Shown here in pieces: positions 7,743 to 14,965 of a stretch of 19,023 nt of DNA (its first letter is position 1; each line of letters opens with the position of its first letter). Under the pieces are notes generated by a model. That model was given only the letters and a program-made list of their open reading frames with translations, did not search any database and had not been told where the DNA came from. Made by a program: the position numbers and the translations under genes. The stretch is taken from NCBI GenBank assembly GCA_002352135.1, contig DEHW01000161.1:13668-32690 (forward strand), read 5' to 3'. The DNA is from Lysobacterales bacterium UBA2790 (GTDB lineage Bacteria > Pseudomonadota > Gammaproteobacteria > Xanthomonadales > Xanthomonadaceae).

Positions 7743-9017
7743 TCACAAGCGCGCCAGCATGCCGCGGGTGACCAGTACCACGCCGTTTGGACTGCGATAA
7801 AAACGCTGCGCATCCAGCTCGGGATCTTCCCCAATCACCAGCCCTTCCGGCAGCTTGCAACGCCGGTCGATGACAGCATTTCGAATGCGGCAACGGCGAT
7901 TGATCTGCACATCCGGCAGCACCACGCTCTTTTCCACGGAGGAATACGAGCGCACCAGCACGTTGGAGAACAGCACCGAGTCTTTGATCAAGGCGCCGGA
8001 GACGATACAGCCGCCCGACACCAGGCTGTCGATGGCATGCCCGACGCGACCACTGCCTGCTTCATCGTGGACGAACTTGGCCGGTGGCAACTGCTCCTGA
8101 TAGGTCCAGATCGGCCAGTGCTTGTCGTACATGTTCAACTCGGGTGTGACCGATGCCAGATCCAGATTGGCGGCCCAGTACGCGTCGACCGTACCGACAT
8201 CGCGCCAGTAAGGGCGCGAGTAAGGCGGGTTGGCAATCGCCGACAGGGAAAACGGGTGCGCTGTTGCCTGCTGCTCGCGGACGGCTTTGGGAATCAGATC
8301 CTTGCCGAAGTCATGCGTGGAATCGGCCAGCAGCGCATCCTCTTCCAACAGTCTGAATAGATACTCGGCGCTGAAGACATAGATGCCCATGCTTGCCAAG
8401 GCAAGGTCGGGCTTGTCCGGCATGCCGGGCGGATCGGCGGGCTTTTCAATGAACTCGACAATCTTGCGGTCCGCATCGATGGCCATCACGCCAAAGCCGC
8501 TGGCCTCGTTGCGCGGCACTTCGATGCAGCCGACGGTCACCCCGCGACCACTGCTGATGTGGTCCTCCAGCATCACCGAGTAGTCCATCTTGTACACGTG
8601 ATCACCGGCGAGGATGACCACGTAGTCGGGCGGCGTGGAGTTGCGAATGATGTCGAGGTTCTGCCAGATGGCATCCGCCGTGCCGCGATACCAATGCTCT
8701 TCATCAACACGTTGTTGCGCGGGAAGCAGATCGACGAACTCGTTCATCTCGTTGCGCATGAAGCTCCAGCCGCGCTGCAAATGACGCAACAACGAGTGCG
8801 ATTTGTACTGGGTGATGACACCGATACGCCGCAAGCCGGAATTGAGGCAGTTCGACAGGGCGAAATCGATGATGCGGAACTTGCCGCCAAAGTGCACGGC
8901 CGGTTTGGAGCGGTTGTTGGTGAGACCCATCAGTCGCGAGCCGCGACCACCCGCCAGCACCAGGGCCAAAGTACGTCGCGCCAGCGCGCGATTGCCGGGA
9001 CTTTTCAGCACGCTCAT
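7743..9017 (-). CDS. glgC: Glucose-1-phosphate adenylyltransferase (ADP-glucose pyrophosphorylase)
   Basis: A 424-residue enzyme that makes ADP-glucose from glucose-1-phosphate and ATP, the controlled step of bacterial glycogen synthesis. The nucleotide-binding loop LAGGRGSRL is at 21-29, followed by [17 protein letters not shown] (36-52); its lysine corresponds to the one involved in fructose-1,6-bisphosphate activation in E. coli (K39 there). Later motifs are [35 protein letters not shown] (glucose-1-phosphate-binding lysine), [20 protein letters not shown] [24 protein letters not shown] and the C-terminal left-handed beta-helix ([35 protein letters not shown]). Resemblance to the E. coli enzyme is strong along the whole length. 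The ATG at 9017 follows GGGAGG at a good distance. It begins the glgCA operon, and a strong hairpin at 9074-9105 separates it from the upstream gene. Confidence 0.97.
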   Translation of the reverse strand: MSVLKSPGNRALARRTLALVLAGGRGSRLMGLTNNRSKPAVHFGGKFRIIDFALSNCLNSGLRRIGVITQYKSHSLLRHLQRGWSFMRNEMNEFVDLLPAQQRVDEEHWYRGTADAIWQNLDIIRNSTPPDYVVILAGDHVYKMDYSVMLEDHISSGRGVTVGCIEVPRNEASGFGVMAIDADRKIVEFIEKPADPPGMPDKPDLALASMGIYVFSAEYLFRLLEEDALLADSTHDFGKDLIPKAVREQQATAHPFSLSAIANPPYSRPYWRDVGTVDAYWAANLDLASVTPELNMYDKHWPIWTYQEQLPPAKFVHDEAGSGRVGHAIDSLVSGGCIVSGALIKDSVLFSNVLVRSYSSVEKSVVLPDVQINRRCRIRNAVIDRRCKLPEGLVIGEDPELDAQRFYRSPNGVVLVTRGMLARL

Positions 9018-9073
9018 CGTTTGCCTCCCGCTGCATCAAGCTGCGACTCGTCGGAGTCTGGCGCATGCCACTT

Positions 9074-9105
9074 GCCGGTCCTTTGCGCGAACGCAAAGGA
9101 CCGGC
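9074..9105 (-). terminator. Perfect 14-bp hairpin between the secreted-protein gene and glgC (terminator-like)
   Basis: GCCGGTCCTTTGCG (9074-9087) and CGCAAAGGACCGGC (9092-9105) are exact inverted complements around a 4-base loop. Read in the direction of the flanking genes (minus strand) the loop is TTCG, a stable RNA tetraloop sequence. It lies 34 bp after the stop of the gene at 9140-9877 and 56 bp before the glgC start, the usual place for a terminator. There is no T-run after it on either strand, so intrinsic termination is uncertain; it may instead protect the 3' end from exonucleases or act in the glgC leader. Confidence 0.6.
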
Positions 9106-9139
9106 GGCATGTCTCAACGGAGCATACGCGAGGCGAAAG

Positions 9140-9877
9140 TCAGGGCGTCAAACCAAAGGCGCGCAAAGTGGAATCGGCCATATCGCGGGCCATGCCACGC
9201 ATCTCCGGATCACTCTGCTCGGCCAGCCCGGCCATCAGTCCGCCGGTGATCACCATGGTGTCGTAGGCGCGAGTCAGCTCGACGGCGGACATCTCGCGCC
9301 AACCCTCCGCCTCACCGAGTGCATCGTTGATCGAGCGCAGCAAGGCCTCCTCCGCCGCATCGCCAATGTCCCCGCCGTAACGAACCTGGATCGCCACGCC
9401 GAGCGCCAGCGTCATCGCGTAGGAGAGATTGTTGCGGCGGAAGTCGGGCATGGCCTCCACCGCCTGCTGCAGCGTCAACGCGGCATCAATCCACTGATCC
9501 CGCGCCGCACCTCGCAAACCCGCCGCATCCGCCATTTCGGCCGGTACGCGCTCGCGATCACCGCTCGCACTGAAGTCGGTGGTGCTCAGCGCAAACTGCC
9601 AGCCGCGACGGGGCGGTGACGTGACACGCTCCGGCATGCCGGCGGAACGTCCCGCGGCAGCCTCGCGCTGCACCTGCTGCATGCTCAACATGCGCATCTG
9701 GAAGTTGCTGTTCTGGATCGCCTGCGACATCAGGAAATCGGCATTGGCCGCATACACATTGCTGAACTCGCGCCCATTCAACATGTTGGTGTACTGCGCT
9801 TGCGCGCTGCTGACGCAGACCAGGGTGCTCAGAGCAATGCAACGAAGCAGCACACGAAATCGGGCGGCGGATGTCAT
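9140..9877 (-). CDS. Secreted protein of unknown function
   Basis: A 245-residue protein I do not recognise. It starts with a signal peptide (about residues 1-27, cleavage expected after SSAQA). The mature part is mainly helical by its residue pattern. A Met- and Gln-rich segment (about 49-68, with FQMRMLSMQQVQREA) is followed by a Ser/Pro/Arg linker (about 77-92) and an alanine-rich helical domain (about 112-240) with QWIDAALTLQQAVEAMP, NNLSYAMTLALGVAIQVRYGG and DTMVITGGLMAGLAEQ. No catalytic motif, lipobox or membrane anchor beyond the signal is evident; the hydrophobic helices at about 153-165 and 215-225 are short. The ATG at 9877 has GGAG about 10 bases upstream, immediately after a small hairpin (9890-9910). 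It is on the same strand as glgC but is probably a separate transcript, given the strong hairpin between them. Confidence 0.75.
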   Translation of the reverse strand: MTSAARFRVLLRCIALSTLVCVSSAQAQYTNMLNGREFSNVYAANADFLMSQAIQNSNFQMRMLSMQQVQREAAAGRSAGMPERVTSPPRRGWQFALSTTDFSASGDRERVPAEMADAAGLRGAARDQWIDAALTLQQAVEAMPDFRRNNLSYAMTLALGVAIQVRYGGDIGDAAEEALLRSINDALGEAEGWREMSAVELTRAYDTMVITGGLMAGLAEQSDPEMRGMARDMADSTLRAFGLTP

Positions 9878-9889
9878 GACGAATTGCTC

Positions 9890-9910
9890 CAGTGGGGTGA
9901 CATCCCACTG
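9890..9910 (-). promoter_or_regulatory. Small hairpin abutting the ribosome binding site of the secreted-protein gene
   Basis: CAGTGGG (9890-9896) and CCCACTG (9904-9910) form a perfect 7-bp stem with a 7-base loop in the leader of the gene starting at 9877. On the minus strand the last stem base is the first G of the GGAG ribosome binding site (9890-9887). Folding would therefore crowd ribosome access. Regulation is an inference; a 7-bp palindrome can occur by chance. Confidence 0.3.
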
Positions 9911-10010
9911 AACGCAATCCGACGTCGCTGCGTGTCAGGCCAGCTCGCGTGCAATGGACCAGAACACGAACAGGCTCATCCAGACGGCGCGCGGATCGTG
10001 CCGCGATGCC

Positions 10011-10484
10011 TCACTGATTGAGATTGATAGCAGGCTTGCCGGGCTTGTAGCGGATTTTGACGTTGCGATAGCTGTCCAGCTTCTCCGGCATCATCGCCAC
10101 CGGGTCGTATTCGATTTCCAGTTCGGTGTCGGAAACCCAACGGAAGGACAGCGGCGGCGCGCCTTGCTCGGTCAGTTTGACCAGGCCCATCTCAACCTGT
10201 TGCTTGGTGGCAAACAAGGTCGCAATCCGGGTGTGCTGCCCTCCGTTGAACGGTGCCCCACCCAAGGGATACATCACGATGGACGCGGTATAGGGCTTCT
10301 CGTCACCGCACTCGAAGACGATCAGCGCCGCCTCCAGCGGGGCGCGATAGGACTCGTACTGCACGTAGTTCTGCACGCAGCCGAAGATGCGTGGACCTTC
10401 TTCGCGTTCGCAACCCGCAAGCAGGAGAACGACCGCGAGCAGGCCAAGGCGGCGCGCTCGGAACCAGCACAGGGAAAAGCGCAT
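10011..10484 (-). CDS. Small lipoprotein of unknown function
   Basis: A 157-residue protein with a lipoprotein signal: basic N-terminus (RARR at 9-12), hydrophobic core LGLLAVVLL and lipobox LLAGC with the lipidated Cys at 25. The residues after it (Glu-Arg) are not the inner-membrane retention Asp, so outer-membrane placement is likely. The mature part of about 133 residues has three further cysteines (FGCVQNYV, VFECGDE and the anchor) and looks beta-rich, with IASIVMYPLGG-like TASIVMYPLGG, a glycine-containing turn PFNGGQHTRIATLF, and a basic end VKIRYKPGKPAINL. Two free cysteines could form a disulfide. I recognise no family. The start at 10484 has CGAGGAC about nine bases upstream. It is 60 bp after rluE on the same strand and may share its transcript. 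Confidence 0.8.
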   Translation of the reverse strand: MRFSLCWFRARRLGLLAVVLLLAGCEREEGPRIFGCVQNYVQYESYRAPLEAALIVFECGDEKPYTASIVMYPLGGAPFNGGQHTRIATLFATKQQVEMGLVKLTEQGAPPLSFRWVSDTELEIEYDPVAMMPEKLDSYRNVKIRYKPGKPAINLNQ

Positions 10485-10544
10485 CGCCGAGTCCTCGCCT
10501 GAAAGGGAATCGCCATGATACGCCGCGCTGGCGTGCCCGAAACC

Positions 10545-11138
10545 TCAGCGCCTACGCACAAACGCCTTTCGCTGGGGTGCTTCGGGTGTGAGCGCAGGAC
10601 GCTGATCCAACCAACGCCACTGCCCTGGCGCAAGACCATCGAGCGCATGGTCACCGATGCGTTCGCGAACCAGCCGCAGGGTCGGAAAACCCACGGCGGC
10701 CGTCATGCGCCGCACCTGCCGGTTGCGGCCTTCGCGCAAGGTCAGTCGCAACCAGCTCGTCGGAATGTGTCTGCGCTCGCGGATCGGCGGAATGCGTGGC
10801 CAAATCCAATCCGGCCCCGCATCCAGGCGTTCGACCTCGCTCGGCAAGGTCAGACCGTCCTTCAACTGCACCCCCCGCCGCAAAGACCGCAGCGCAATCT
10901 CGTCGGGCTCGCCTTCGACCTGAACCAGATAGGTCTTGGGCCATTTGAAGCGCGGATTGCTGATCTGCGCGATCAGCGGACCGTCATCGCTCAGCAACAA
11001 CAGCCCTTCGGAATCGTGATCAAGACGCCCGGCGGGATACACACCGGGCACCTCGACATGATTCGCCAGCGTCGCCCGCCCATCCGGGTCGGTGAACTGG
11101 CAGAGCACGCCAAACGGCTTGTTCAGGGCGATCAGCAT
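10545..11138 (-). CDS. rluE: Ribosomal large subunit pseudouridine synthase E-type (RsuA/RluB/E/F family)
   Basis: A 197-residue enzyme of the RsuA family, which isomerises a specific uridine to pseudouridine in rRNA; RluE acts on U2457 of 23S rRNA in E. coli. There is no N-terminal S4 domain: the protein starts directly with the catalytic fold ([19 protein letters not shown]), as in RluE. The catalytic motif is [18 protein letters not shown] with the nucleophile D40. Later conserved pieces are KTYLVQVEG, the basic [28 protein letters not shown] and [15 protein letters not shown]. The C-terminus ends in a basic tail (RKAFVRRR). Start at 11138 follows GAGGAC at suitable distance. It sits between an exported methyltransferase-like lipoprotein gene (40 bp upstream) and a small lipoprotein gene (60 bp downstream), with no obvious functional link. 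The assignment to RluE rather than RluB or RluF rests on length, the missing S4 domain and the start sequence. Confidence 0.9.
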   Translation of the reverse strand: MLIALNKPFGVLCQFTDPDGRATLANHVEVPGVYPAGRLDHDSEGLLLLSDDGPLIAQISNPRFKWPKTYLVQVEGEPDEIALRSLRRGVQLKDGLTLPSEVERLDAGPDWIWPRIPPIRERRHIPTSWLRLTLREGRNRQVRRMTAAVGFPTLRLVRERIGDHALDGLAPGQWRWLDQRPALTPEAPQRKAFVRRR

Positions 11139-11178
11139 GCGTCCTCAGGGCACGGGCCATGACAGCCCGCGCACGCCT

Positions 11179-12105
11179 TCACTGTTGCGGCGCTGGTACC
11201 GACTCGGCGGCAGTTTCACCCGCAGGTGCATCCGTGCTCGCGGCGGGCTTGGTGAAGCGCAGCGTCATGCGATTGGACTCGCCGATATCGATGAACTTCT
11301 GCCGATCCTGATCGCCACCGCGCAAGGTTGGCGGCAGCGACCACACGCCGTTGGCGTAATCCGTCGTGTCCTTCGGATTGGCATTGATATCGCTACGCTC
11401 GGCGAGCACGAAACCCGCGCCAGTCGCCAGATCGATGATCTGCTGCTCGGTCATGTAACCGGAATCCGCTTTCGGCGTAACACCCGCCGCCGCACTGTGC
11501 TCAACGACACCCAAGGTGCCGCCCGGCTTCAGCGCATCGAAGAAACTCTTGAAGTACAGCGGTGCCTTGTCCTGTCCCAACCAGTTGTGCACGTTACGGA
11601 AGGTCAGAACGACATCGGCGCTGGCCGGTTCAGCCACCACCGGCGCGGCGGGATCGAACTGCACGATCTGCGCCTCACCGTATTGCTCAGGTGAGCCAGT
11701 GAACTTGTCCTGCAACTCCTTGAGCGCGCCGCCGTAATACTCCGCCGCACGGGCATTGGTGGTCTTGGCCGGATCAATCACTGCCGCGATATAGCGGCCT
11801 TTGCCCTTGACCAGCGGTGCCAGAATCTCGCTGTACCAGCCACCGCCCGGAGTGATTTCAACTACGACCTGTTCTGGCTTGACGCCGAAGAAGCCCAGGG
11901 TTTCCTTTGGATGCCGGTAGATATCGCGGGCGACGTTTTCAGGCGAACGCCAAGAACCGGCAATGGCTGCGTCCATCGGCTCGGTGACCGGAGCTGGCTC
12001 TGCAACCGCTTCGGTCTTGGGCGCGACCGTCGGTTGCGGTTCCGGGCTCTGGGAGCAAGCAGTGAGGGCCAGCAGTGCGGCAATCGCAATCGGAGACAAA
12101 CGCAT
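11179..12105 (-). CDS. Exported methyltransferase-like lipoprotein (COG4798-type predicted methyltransferase)
   Basis: A 308-residue protein. The start at 12105 gives a compact lipoprotein signal (MRLSPIAIAALLALTAC, lipidated Cys at 17); 13 further codons are open upstream without support. A proline-, glutamate- and alanine-rich linker follows (about 18-48). The rest resembles a class I SAM-dependent methyltransferase: motif I VVVEITPGGGWYSEILAPL (80-98), GRYIAAVIDP as motif II, then ADVVLTFRNVHNWL and FFDALKPGGTLGVVEHSA in the motif IV to VI region, followed by SGYMTEQQIIDLATGAGFVL. This matches a family of predicted methyltransferases often found with export signals. Whether exported members methylate anything is unknown, because SAM is a cytoplasmic cofactor. 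The C-terminus (about 285-308) is Ala/Pro-rich and probably disordered. It is first in a possible three-gene operon with rluE and the small lipoprotein. Confidence 0.82.
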   Translation of the reverse strand: MRLSPIAIAALLALTACSQSPEPQPTVAPKTEAVAEPAPVTEPMDAAIAGSWRSPENVARDIYRHPKETLGFFGVKPEQVVVEITPGGGWYSEILAPLVKGKGRYIAAVIDPAKTTNARAAEYYGGALKELQDKFTGSPEQYGEAQIVQFDPAAPVVAEPASADVVLTFRNVHNWLGQDKAPLYFKSFFDALKPGGTLGVVEHSAAAGVTPKADSGYMTEQQIIDLATGAGFVLAERSDINANPKDTTDYANGVWSLPPTLRGGDQDRQKFIDIGESNRMTLRFTKPAASTDAPAGETAAESVPAPQQ

Positions 12106-12210
12106 GGGACATCTCGCAAGACAGGGGGAGCGGGAAAATAGCACAGGGATTGTTCAGGTCATGTCTGCATTCCACTCCTCGGGCGCATCTGCAAGGCGCA
12201 CCACCCGCGC

Positions 12211-13581
12211 TCAGTCGAGGGAGGGCTCGAACCCATCTGAGAACAGCCCGGATGCGGCAAACAGGGCGACAAACCCAACCTCTGCAGCGATCCCTACATC
12301 GTCGGCGGGTGCCGCGATGACCGCCTGGTGTCCTTGCACAGCGACCACTCGGGCATACGAGTACCACGGCGCCGCCACCATGCCCTGCTGGAAAAGCGAA
12401 GCTCTGAATTGCGGATCGTCCAGCCCCTCGGACTCAAACACCAGGGCACGACTACCGGAACTGCCCGGCACAGGCTGACCGATGAGCCAGCGCGAACCCT
12501 GTACCGCGATGTCGTATCCAAACTGGAACGTTTCTCCACCCGGCGATTGCAGCGGCGGACGAGAGGTCCAACCGCTCAAGTCCCGTTGCTCGACCAGCAC
12601 CCGAGCCGCATTCAGCCCGCCCACCAGAACGTGTCGACCATTCAGTGCGACGGCGTGACCAAAGCCATAGCCAGTCTCATTCGCGGACGCAGCGATAAGG
12701 CGGCCAAGCGACCAGTCGCCCTGCCCCGTGTTGTACTCGTAGACCCACGCCAGGCCCTTGGGTGGCGCGCCAACGCCTGCGCCTATCTCGCCAATGACCA
12801 GGTGATCGGGCAGCAATGACATGATCGACTCGTCGCGGATGGCGACATCGAAACCAAAGTAGCCACCCGCCGTCGGATTGGGAGACACCCACGTGTGCTG
12901 GCTGGTGAAAGGCAGCAGCGCTGACGCACGCGCAAACATGACAACCCGACCACTGAATGGCTGGGCCGGATTGATGGTCGCATTGGGAGCACCCGCCGTC
13001 GCGCGATTGCCATGCAAACTGACCGAATAGCCCAGTGTTTCACTGCCAAATGAAGCCAAGCTGCCATCGAAGGCGCTGCTTCGACTCCACCCGCCGTTGC
13101 CGGTCGAATAGTCCCAGAACTCCACTCGCCCTGCGCTGTTGCCATGCCCGGGCATGCCGATCATCAGGGTCGACCCGTCCATCGCGAGCGCAAAACCAAA
13201 ATGGCTGTTGTTGGCCAGTTGGTCGGAGCGAATGATCTGGGTTGCCACATTCGGAATTCGGCCATCTGCAGCGCGTTGATACAGGTAAACCGCGCCCGTA
13301 TCCTGCCAAGTGACAGGGCCGAGTGTCAGATCGGCGTAGGGCACGCCAACCGCCAGCCACTCGGTGGTTAACGCCAAGGCCGTTCCATAGTAGGGAGGCA
13401 AGCCTTCAGTCTGGGAGGCCAGCGCGGTTGCCGCCTCGCGAACGCCCTGGTACTGCCAGGTCTGCGGCAGTGCAGGCATCGCGAAACCCAGCGCAATGAC
13501 GGATAACAGCCCCACGGGACCAGACTGGCACATCACGCCTGCGGCAAGACCACACCTGCGGTTCATCCGAGTCCCGCTCAT
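12211..13581 (-). CDS. Secreted FG-GAP-type beta-propeller protein with C-terminal F-S-D-G-F-E motif
   Basis: A 456-residue protein with an N-terminal signal (hydrophobic core about 22-36, cleavage near MPALPQ). The body consists of about seven FG-GAP-like units, enough for one seven-bladed propeller. They are recognisable as an aromatic-Gly start, an alternating strand and an AVGxP-like turn ending in an aromatic strand: YYGTALALTTEWLAVGVP, HFGFALAMDGSTLMIGMP, LGYSVSLHGNRATAGAP, YFGFDVAIRDESIM, GFGHAVALNGRHVLVGG, FGYDIAVQGSRWLIGQP and YARVVAVQGHQAVIAAP. The protein ends GLFSDGFEPSLD, a tail shared with its neighbours. Its ATG at 13581 overlaps the stop of the upstream propeller gene (ATGA), so the two are translationally coupled; an ATG at 13566 is an alternative start. 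Function is unknown. Such repeats are known in integrins and in many bacterial extracellular proteins, where they can bind ligands or metal ions. Confidence 0.85.
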   Translation of the reverse strand: MSGTRMNRRCGLAAGVMCQSGPVGLLSVIALGFAMPALPQTWQYQGVREAATALASQTEGLPPYYGTALALTTEWLAVGVPYADLTLGPVTWQDTGAVYLYQRAADGRIPNVATQIIRSDQLANNSHFGFALAMDGSTLMIGMPGHGNSAGRVEFWDYSTGNGGWSRSSAFDGSLASFGSETLGYSVSLHGNRATAGAPNATINPAQPFSGRVVMFARASALLPFTSQHTWVSPNPTAGGYFGFDVAIRDESIMSLLPDHLVIGEIGAGVGAPPKGLAWVYEYNTGQGDWSLGRLIAASANETGYGFGHAVALNGRHVLVGGLNAARVLVEQRDLSGWTSRPPLQSPGGETFQFGYDIAVQGSRWLIGQPVPGSSGSRALVFESEGLDDPQFRASLFQQGMVAAPWYSYARVVAVQGHQAVIAAPADDVGIAAEVGFVALFAASGLFSDGFEPSLD

Positions 13582-14789
13582 GACTCGAACCCATTTAGAA
13601 AGATCCGTTGTGGCGGAAACGGCGCGATCTCGACGTCCACCAAGGCGCCATTGCCCAAGCCCGGAAGGTTCAGCACATTGCCCATGGGCGCGAGGGTCTG
13701 ACTGTCGAACAATCGAGTGCCACTGCCACCGGTGACAATCAGACGACTTCCATCATCGGTCGCTGCCATCGGTCCCTGGGAATACCCTGCACTGTCACCG
13801 ACGACCTCGCTCGCGAGGATGCGCCGATTGCCCAGGGCAGGCGCCTGCTGCAATTCGCCCCACGACGCTAGACCGAACACCTGGGCAAACCCGAGTGCAC
13901 CACCCGGGCCGAACAGAACGACAGGTGTCGGTTCGTTCAAGGGATCGGCGGGACGCTGCACCCACAGCAAGCGGCGCGGATAGGAAGCCATCTGCGGGTA
14001 AGGATCACCCAAGGGCATCGCGTAGGCGAAACGCTGATCCTGCCCGGTCGCAATATCCAGCGAGGTCAAGCGCGACTGCGCCGCATTGTCCGGTGTACGC
14101 AGATCGGCCAGGTAGAGTTCGCTGCCATCCGGTGAAAAGCCCAACAACTCGCTTCCCCACACATCGCCGGGCACATCTTCCAGCAAGGTGGTGGCGGGAT
14201 CGAACCACTTCACTCCACTGGCGCAACCCAGCAGGAAGACGCGTCCGTCGGAATGCACACGCATGCTGTTGTAGAGCGTGTTGCGGCAATCCGGCAATGG
14301 CAATGCGGTGCTGTCGACGACCGTCAGGTCTTGTGCATCCAGTCGAACCAACGCGCGTTCCTCAGCGCCGCTCAGGGCCCAGGCATAGACCACCGAGCCA
14401 TCCGGCGACAAAGCAATGGCGCGGGCCTGGTTCTCGCCGAGCTCACGCTCCGCCACGACGAGGCGACTTCGCGTGTCGATAGCGTAGATCAAGCCGATTT
14501 GGCTGCCGCCCGACTGCAATCGCCAGCTGGACAAAAACAGGCGCGTACGATCCGGGCTCAGAACCATGTCCGAGGGTTCGTCGCCCAAGCCCGTGATGCT
14601 CTGCTCCAAACTGAAATCAGCGAGATTCACCACATGGACTGCAGAACCCTCTGGTGTACTGATGAAGGCGTAGGGTTGGGCGCCCGCCTCCAGCGCGACG
14701 ACGCCGCCCAACAGCATAGCCACCATCCGAACGTCCTTCCCGAAACCCGTTTTCAACGCTCTGGAGACGACGCGCAAGCCAAGCTGCAT
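13578..14789 (-). CDS. Secreted YVTN/WD-like beta-propeller protein with C-terminal F-L-N-G-F-E motif
   Basis: A 403-residue protein. The N-terminus has a long basic region and a hydrophobic core (about 22-35) ending LEAGAQ, with cleavage expected near residue 37. The body is a propeller of the YVTN/lactonase-like kind. Repeating units read SPDRTRLFLSS, SPDGSVVYAWAL, SPDGSELYLADL and DDGSRLIVTGG, alternating with strands such as GLIYAIDTRSRLVVAE, LVRLDAQDLTVVD and RLTSLDIATGQD. No catalytic residues are apparent. It ends PFPPQRIFLNGFES, matching the tails of the two neighbouring secreted propellers although the blades are of a different type. The ATG at 14789 has GAGGAC about six bases upstream. 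It is the first gene of a two-gene operon, overlapping the next propeller gene by four bases. The divergent plus-strand propeller gene starts 177 bp away, so the intergenic stretch must serve both directions. Confidence 0.85.
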   Translation of the reverse strand: MQLGLRVVSRALKTGFGKDVRMVAMLLGGVVALEAGAQPYAFISTPEGSAVHVVNLADFSLEQSITGLGDEPSDMVLSPDRTRLFLSSWRLQSGGSQIGLIYAIDTRSRLVVAERELGENQARAIALSPDGSVVYAWALSGAEERALVRLDAQDLTVVDSTALPLPDCRNTLYNSMRVHSDGRVFLLGCASGVKWFDPATTLLEDVPGDVWGSELLGFSPDGSELYLADLRTPDNAAQSRLTSLDIATGQDQRFAYAMPLGDPYPQMASYPRRLLWVQRPADPLNEPTPVVLFGPGGALGFAQVFGLASWGELQQAPALGNRRILASEVVGDSAGYSQGPMAATDDGSRLIVTGGSGTRLFDSQTLAPMGNVLNLPGLGNGALVDVEIAPFPPQRIFLNGFES

Positions 14790-14965
14790 GGCAAGTCCTC
14801 ACTCATGGCACTGCGCGCCGAAATGACGCGCTCAGCGAGTCAAATGCCAAACGAGGGCGAAACTCCACTTTCGGTCTTCTTTCCTGAGCGCGGCGAACCT
14901 GCCTGATGGCTGTGGTATTCGGGCGCCATTTGGCATTGATCCGATGACACATCGGAGAAACCACC
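14790..14965. promoter_or_regulatory. Divergent intergenic region between propeller genes, with a 9-bp inverted repeat
   Basis: This 176-bp gap must hold promoters for both the minus-strand propeller pair and the plus-strand propeller gene. AATGCCAAA (14843-14851) and TTTGGCATT (14929-14937) are exact inverted copies 77 bp apart, one nearer each start. They could be half-sites of a shared operator, but a chance match of this size in such a stretch is not rare. No convincing sigma-70 boxes stand out. The ribosome binding site CGGAGA lies about eight bases before the plus-strand start at 14966. Confidence 0.3.

Noticed and set aside
8559..9266. Plus-strand open frame (235 codons) opposite glgC and extending through the hairpin
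   Set aside because: It covers glgC antisense, the intergenic hairpin and part of the next gene, so it cannot be a natural gene unit.
12106..12210. Possible terminator between the propeller gene and the methyltransferase-like gene
   Set aside because: I found no clear hairpin with a T-run in this 105-bp gap; nothing reportable.
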